A stretch of DNA of 47,500 nucleotides from Cristatella mucedo. Lineage: Eukaryota; Bryozoa; Phylactolaemata; Cristatellidae. Shown here piece after piece: positions 41,247 through 47,500 of this stretch (the first letter of the stretch is position 1; each line of letters begins with the position of its first letter). The position numbers and the translations under genes are program-made. The notes beneath the pieces were generated by a model that searched no databases, was not told where the DNA came from, and saw only the letters and a program-made list of their open reading frames with translations. The stretch is taken from contig WPIO01000398.1 in the NCBI GenBank assembly GCA_009760855.2, forward strand, positions 1 to 47,500, given 5' to 3'.

Positions 41247-41874
41247 CTACGTGAGAGTTCGAGGTGCGCTCGCTCTAGCCGAGCCCCGGCAATGCAGCAC
41301 CGCAGAGGAAGCTGATCGATCCGTAGAATATTAGAATATTATTAGAATATTGCTACGCCAGAAGCAGCCTACGGTGGCAGCAGCTGAGATTACAAATATT
41401 AGAGCACGCTTCTCGTGGGAATTCACAATATTTAGCGATGAGATAAAAAAGCAATCAGACATTGTGCAGACAACTAGCCTGACGACACTTCGATGAGCGC
41501 TCGGCATTTGAACTGCCAGCATTTAAGACATAAACTAGGTTTAAAACCTCACAAAATATAGCAATTAGTTCTAGACCGTGACTACAGCCTGTAATGCAAA
41601 TAAGACAGCAATCGTTGTGCAGCTCAATTTTTATTGGGATAGCTTCCACTATTACCGAAAATACAATTAGCCCGATAGGTGAGATCAGAGTTCATTCAAG
41701 TTAACATCATACCCACATGGCTTCTTACAGGCATCCTTGATTTATCAAAATGTCCACCTTCAGGCAGCCACTAGTAATCTCTTAGTCTAGGAAGACTAGT
41801 AGCCCTTGAGACCCCATACCTACTTGTATCCTTCTGAGATATCCACTCACCATTCGATCGTGCATCCTTTGCAG

Positions 41875-43020
<1,146 letters not shown>

Positions 43021-43084
43021 TTTAGCTGTGCATATGACCAACCTCAAATCTATAAGAGACCGTCGGATTCTATTCGGAAGCTCC

Positions 43085-43265
43085 CAGAATCCTAGCTGAT
43101 TAAAGAGCCTCTTTTTGTATAGAGACAGAAGAGCCTTTACGGCTATCACCACCGCTTGCAGTGGTGATAAAGAATCGCCCACCGCAGGAATCGAACCCAC
43201 GACCTCGGGACCAAGGTCGTGAAAGCAACCGCCTAACCTAGTGTGCCATCACGGCTCACCACAAA
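43085..43265 (-). mobile_element. tRNA-headed SINE, family A
   Basis: On the minus strand the head is AGCCGTGATGGCACACTAGG with B box CGTGGGTTCGATTCCTGC. The body is GGGCGATTCTTTATCACCAC and TAGCCGTAAAGGCTCTTCTG. The 3' end is AAAGAGGCTCTTTAATCAGC. Together with 25070-25240 it defines the family. Confidence 0.8.
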
Positions 43266-43275
43266 TACGTGAAAC

Positions 43276-43498
43276 TAACTCAAAACTAGGGAGTCAGGAC
43301 ATGCCCTGACCTGGAGAAATTCCAAAAGAAGCAAAAACATGCACCTCTTCCTCACGGCATTTACTCGGTCCGTAAGCACAGTCATTGCTGTGCTTGTGGA
43401 TACGTTCACACGAGCATTTTATCCCTAAACCAACTGGCACGCTTCCTTTACTGCATACGTAAGGTGCCTAGAAGGAGATTTACCGAGTTCTCTCAGGG
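43276..43498 (+). repeat. 223-bp LINE 3' segment, copy 1
   Basis: It is about 96% identical over 223 bp to 46481-46703 (about eight substitutions by eye, no gaps). It ends in the LINE-type tail (GTAAGGTGCCTAGAAGGAGA, TTCTCTCAGGG) and here continues with TGCTATAAAATTATCC. Confidence 0.85.
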
Positions 43499-43594
43499 TG
43501 CTATAAAATTATCCTTTAAATGATTACCCTTATTACTAAAAAAAGAGGATCGCGGGTAGTCTTACATGGATGCTTTTTAAAAATCATTCTTGGG

Positions 43595-43738
43595 GTTGCC
43601 ACTCTTCATGATCCAGGTCATGAGCTCGAGCACTGCTTGAAGTGAGCAATCCTTCCTTTATTGTCCCCTTCATGTGGTGTGATAGCCGTTGAGGCTCTTC
43701 TGCTGCTGTATAAATGATGCTCTTAAATCAGCTAGACT
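43595..43738 (+). mobile_element. SINE family A, degraded head
   Basis: The head is eroded (CATGAGCTCGAGCACTGC). The body is clear: AATCCTTCCTTTATTGTCC, GATAGCCGTTGAGGCTCTTC, TGCTGCTGTATAAATGATGC and TCTTAAATCAGCTAG. Confidence 0.6.
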
Positions 43739-45690
43739 TTACCACACTTTAATTTACTAGATACGATTAGCTAATTCTGTCATGGTCAAGGTTGAGCTCT
43801 ATGGTTAAAGCGTTCAGTATATCTTTCAGATTTCCATGATCTTAGAATTTCAGAAGGAGGTATTGACCTCGTGCCACACCCTTTAAGGTCGATGTTAGTC
43901 CCTGCCTAGATCGTCGCTTATCCTTTGAGTACCAGGCTTCAGAGGGATAATAAGCTTACGGGTAGGGTCTACCAGGTTTTGAGATGTGCTCGGTCAACGT
44001 ACACGGCTTGCATGCAGCGAAACGTTAGATTCCCTGTCTCTGGAGGTGGACTAGGGTCGATGGGCGGGGGGGGGGGGGGGGGGGACTAGAGTCAATGGAG
44101 GCTTTCGGGACGATGCGCCTTCGGCAGGAAGCAGCCTACTCCCAGCAGAGGAGGGCTAGACGTGATTAATAGATGGCTTAGGATGGAGACCTGTAAGAGT
44201 AATTTTTTAGTGTGCAGCTTCTGGACTATTTCCAGAAGGCACCTCCAGGCTTAGAATTGGAGAGCAGCTTCAAATAATGGGCCTTCAGAACTTTACTTTC
44301 CTAGTCGCTCTTTGGAGTTAGAGCTTTAAAAACCAGCTCTGTAACTTGGTAAATAGATACCCCTACAGGAATTAAGTTAAGCACCCCTACAGCAAGTCAC
44401 ATTGAGCTCCTGGCAATCATCCGTCGTTGACTGTCGTTCTAGATGGGCGCGACTTCGCGGATGGACGGGTTCTTGTTTTTTCAATAAGCTGCAAGATCCC
44501 CCGGTGAAGTACTCATTACCACGGCTTTTTGTTGACGATTGATTATTATTTCATAAAATTTATCGAGGAGATTGCATGCATGTCAGGTAATCGTAATCCT
44601 TCCTTATTCATAGTCCAGTTAAACTAGCAAAGCAGCATACGTGCAACCTCCGGTACCCAATTAATCAGAGTTTCAAGTGAATTGTGCAGAGAAGAAGGAA
44701 CGGGACGCAGTCTGCTTGCTTCTTTCTGTTCGGCTGTGAGAGCTTTAAAGAGCTCTGCTAAAATTGCTCGACTCGCTGCGATTTCCACAAAAGGGCTGCT
44801 GAGCGACCAACGTTTAGCTATTCCCTAAATGAAATCTTGGCTAAGACCCCGTGCTGACAAAAGGTTTCCGTAAGTCATGTTACTGTCGAAGAATGATTAA
44901 TTCTCGTAGCTCATTGCACAGATCTGAGATAAGGACGTTTCAAAAGGGTGGCAATACGTCCCGGTATGGTGTCCTGTAGGAAGACAGGGCTCACTAAAAA
45001 GACTTGTACGAAAGTAGGTATGCCAGCAGCACAAAGGCATCGGGGCGTTTTCTGCTGCAGAGCTGCTCTAGTGACTAGTCAAGCATAAGGCTTTGGCGGC
45101 GACATCGGCGACACCGATATTTGTCAAAACAGGCAGGCTAAGACTAGCCGGGGAGACTGAACCAGCTGGGATTAGCTGTCGAGATGTTTTATTGCTCCAA
45201 GCCGCTGAGCGATTTCGCCATCTCGCCATTTTTTCCTCCATCTATCATTCGTACAATGAGAGAGGCTGATAAACGGTTCAGCCTCCAGCCGGCGGCTTGC
45301 CTCTCGGTGGTGGCAATGGGCTCCGGCGGCGCCCCACCTCACCTGGCGGTGCCCCACCCAGTCTAGCGGCCGCTCATTTAGCTGGCAAGCCACGCTTGCA
45401 TGATCTGGGCTGTGCTGATAACCGTGGTGGATGCACGCAGAACGCTTGGGCCAGCCTCGGGTTCAGACAAAAAATGCTAATTGGCGGCACGGAGCTAGAG
45501 AGCTGTGAGACTATTCAAGCAGGGCAATCTCGTCAAATGTGAGTACTAATCAAATGTACCCCATAGACATGCAGATGACGGCGTCTCCCCGTCGTACCAC
45601 GATTAGCGACCGTCGCTGCGAGAAAGAGAAGTGGAAGAAGTCCAATCGCCCTTACCAACCACCACCAAGTCACCCGCGACCCACCCCACC
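43739..45690. other. Unassigned, poly-G at 44066-44084
   Basis: No gene was recognised. A 19-G run lies near 44066. A 73-codon minus frame (45172-45393) has no recognised motif. Confidence 0.35.
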
Positions 45691-45691
45691 G

Positions 45692-45789
45692 TCCACCATG
45701 GCTGCTGTACCATCAGCACTCTGGCTGCCGTCGCCAAAAATGTGCGTCGACTGTGCCTCCGGGATTCCTGTCATGTCGTCAGCCATGCC
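45692..45789 (-). CDS. Candidate 5' coding exon (possibly of the hillarin-like gene)
   Basis: On the minus strand GGTCGACAG|GCATGGCTGAC gives an ATG in good context, opening MADDMTGIPEAQSTHIFGDG and continuing SQSADGTAAMVDG. A possible donor follows (GACG|GTGGGG). The peptide has the composition of a disordered N-terminus. It is on the same strand as the hillarin-like gene, 4.4 kb upstream of exon A, but the phase does not join exon A directly, so another exon would be needed. Confidence 0.3.
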
Positions 45790-46079
45790 TGTCGACCAGG
45801 CCGGTGGTTCAGGGACACAAAATAATGAGATGACAATCCTCATAGGCAAAGGACTGCTGCTGCCCCCGCCCCGCGACAGCCCATGAGATTTTAGATGGCC
45901 TGAGCTCACTACGTGAACACTTTAATCTCTGCTCAGTCTAGGCAGCTGCAGCTGGTGTCAGTTGAATGCTTTGTCCACGTACTGCACTTAAGCTGCTGCT
46001 AAGCACCGACAGATTACCCGACGACGTCACCTCAATGTCTGGCCCTTCCGTGATAAAATCATGTTGTTTTTTACCTTCA

Positions 46080-46900
46080 GTCTTGGATGCCAGTCAATTT
46101 TCTTAATCTAAACAACGATAAAACTAAGCTCCTCGTAGAGAAATTCTAAACTTACTATAGAGAATAGGTGGCCTTGCCTTCTAAATGGTGGCACCATACT
46201 GTAGCAATCATCAAGTGCTGGCCATGTAGATGCCTTCTTCGACGGCGCTTGACATTTAAAAGTTTTATTCAGAATATGGCTTCAACAGATAGTCATCCTG
46301 TTCAATTCCCGTGTATAATTAGCGACTACCTACCGAAGAGGCTGGCTAAAGATCTTATAAGCCGCCTTGTTACGCCTGTCCCATTCCTCCGCTTACAGAC
46401 CGTTGGCGACAGAAGCTTTAGCTCTGCAGGTCCTAGACTGTGGAACTCGCTTCCACAATTCTTACACAACGACAACTATTTAACTCAAAACTAGGGAGTC
46501 AGGACATGCCCTGACCTGGAGAAATTCCAAAAGAAGCAAAAACATGCACCTCTTTCTCACGGCATTTACTCGGTCCGTGTGCACAGCCATTGCTGGGCTT
46601 GTGGATACGTACACACGAGCATTTTATCACTAAATCAACTGGCACGCTTCCTTTACTGCATACGTAAGGTGCCTAGAAGGAGATTTACCGAGTTCTCTCA
46701 GGGGTCTCAACTGCTCTCCTGACTCTGCTATGCTTCCCACTTTCTCTTTGTTGCGTGAGACGAAGTCTGTTGGCTACCGAATGCGTACCGAAAGCCGCTT
46801 AGGCTGTGAGTGCGCTATACAAAACTCTCCTGAGTAACATTCTCATAGTCTTTATGACTTTGTGGAGTTACAGACGGAGATACATTACATTACGTCTAGA
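46080..46900 (+). mobile_element. Chimeric LINE copy
   Basis: From about 46080 the sequence follows the second LINE subfamily (GLFRLxTVGDRSFSSAGPRL and WNSLPQFLHNDNY at 46400-46480). At 46481 it switches to a 223-bp block of another LINE 3' end (copy 2 of 43276-43498). At 46704 it returns to the first subfamily (CTCAACTGCTCTCCTGACTC, matching 37259 on). Relative to the 37-kb copy about 70 bp are missing at the junction. Confidence 0.75.
46481..46703 (+). repeat. 223-bp LINE 3' segment, copy 2
   Basis: This is the partner of 43276-43498, lying 3.2 kb away in the same orientation and embedded in a different LINE subfamily. The right boundary falls within the tail at CTCAGGG. Confidence 0.85.
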
Positions 46901-46939
46901 CCGGGCAAATGAATTTAACTCAGTGCAGGCAAGACTACC

Positions 46940-47050
46940 AAATAAGCCTTCAGACTTGGTAATGAGCACGGCCTCGGGAGCCTTTAGACCCTTTCGTCAC
47001 GTATCTCGTTTGCTAAAGGAGCTTTGATGGCTTCCAGTTGATCAATGGAT
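46940..47050 (+). mobile_element. LINE ORF fragment
   Basis: The plus-strand frame reads FRPFRHVSRLLKEL, then after the stop WLPVDQWI, matching the ARLV...H(I/V)...LLxxLHWLPVxQRI region of LINE ORF2. It is cut off by an (AAT)n tract and an oppositely oriented LINE. Confidence 0.6.
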
Positions 47051-47500
47051 AATAATAATACTAATAATAATAACACATTTGATATAGCACCCTCAGAGAA
47101 CTCAATCTCTTTCTAGGCACTTTCACATTTGCTTCAAAGGAAGCACGATTGAGTGGTAAGTGGTAGCATGCTCAATGACAACAAGCATAACATGGTTAGG
47201 GGTGACATGCACAGGGTCAGCATGCAAGTGTGGTTAGTGGCAGCATGCACAGTATCAGCACGCATAAGCACTTAAAAGTCGAATCACAGGGACCCACTGT
47301 ATGCTGTGATAAATAGATGTTTTTTAGTTTCTTTTTAAATGTGGTCAAGTCAGGGGATGTCGTGATGCAAGTCGCAAGTGATTTCCGGGCTTTGGGAGCA
47401 TACGAACTAAAGGCACGGTCTCCAAAGGATTTGAGGTATTGGTAAACGATTAGATTCCGAAAAGCGAGTGGTACGATGATGAGCCTGGTGGGGGAGTAGA
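47049..47500 (-). mobile_element. LINE 3' end, minus strand, runs off the window
   Basis: An (AAT)n tract (47049-47072) is followed by the tail (minus: GTGAAAGTGCCTAGAAAGAG, TTGAGTTCTCTGAGGGTGC) and 3' ORF sequence related to 29342-29705 (TCAGGGGATGTCGTGATG, GGGCTTTGGGAGCATACG). The element continues beyond the right edge. Confidence 0.7.

Noticed and set aside
43085-43265. A possible tRNA gene
   Set aside because: The A/B-box-like head is followed by a body shared with other dispersed copies and does not fold into a convincing full cloverleaf by eye, so it is a SINE head. The same applies at 7505, 16875, 25070 and 39195.

Overview
This is a stretch of animal nuclear DNA. Genes are interrupted by GT-AG introns with low coding density, and the rest is a mosaic of decayed LINEs, tRNA-headed SINEs, cut-and-paste transposons and long microsatellites. 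The main gene is of a type (hillarin/KY family) I associate with leeches, flies, nematodes and flatworms, so a lophotrochozoan such as a flatworm, annelid or mollusc is my best guess. The sequence does not settle the species. No CRISPR, operon, rRNA or intact tRNA gene is visible.

Two protein-coding genes are well supported, both on the minus strand. (1) At 4898-6340 a single coding exon encodes a 480-residue C2H2 zinc-finger protein with ten complete fingers; a strong splice acceptor just upstream implies a 5' non-coding exon. (2) Between 21849 and about 41246, nine exons can be chained in phase (222, 21, 177, 83, 141, 156, 207, 229 and 1035 nt, all GT-AG). They give a roughly 752-residue hillarin/kyphoscoliosis-peptidase-like protein: an N-terminal coiled coil, a transglutaminase-like core in which all three catalytic positions look replaced, and a long C-terminal region. 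Its 5' end may lie further right (candidate exon near 45.7 kb).

Layout: 1-4.4 kb holds a roughly 650-bp Mutator-like element with a perfect 10-bp target duplication and a TTTAGGG-like core, and a three-unit tandem duplication that each time carries an (AG)n tract. 4.4-6.8 kb is the zinc-finger locus. 6.8-10.5 kb is layered L2/CR1-type LINE debris with a nested insertion and a SINE. 10.5-15.4 kb is mostly unassigned. 15.4-16.5 kb is an internally deleted Tigger-like element with TIRs and a TA duplication. 16.5-17.1 kb has two SINEs, and 17.1-18.6 kb is an unassigned GC-rich, coding-like block. 18.8-21.2 kb is LINE debris. At 21168-21356 there is a short hAT element whose two ends match the SPIN family as I remember it. 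From 21.8 to 41.2 kb is the hillarin-like gene, with introns full of LINEs, SINEs and simple repeats. From 41.2 to 47.5 kb there are more LINE copies, including a 223-bp near-identical segment found twice.

The most notable observations are the SPIN-like element (horizontal-transfer candidate), the pseudo-enzyme hillarin-like gene with a 21-nt microexon, the Mutator-like element, a SINE that appears to borrow its tail from the resident LINE, and the LINE chimera at 46.5 kb. All calls come from reading the sequence; no database search was run.
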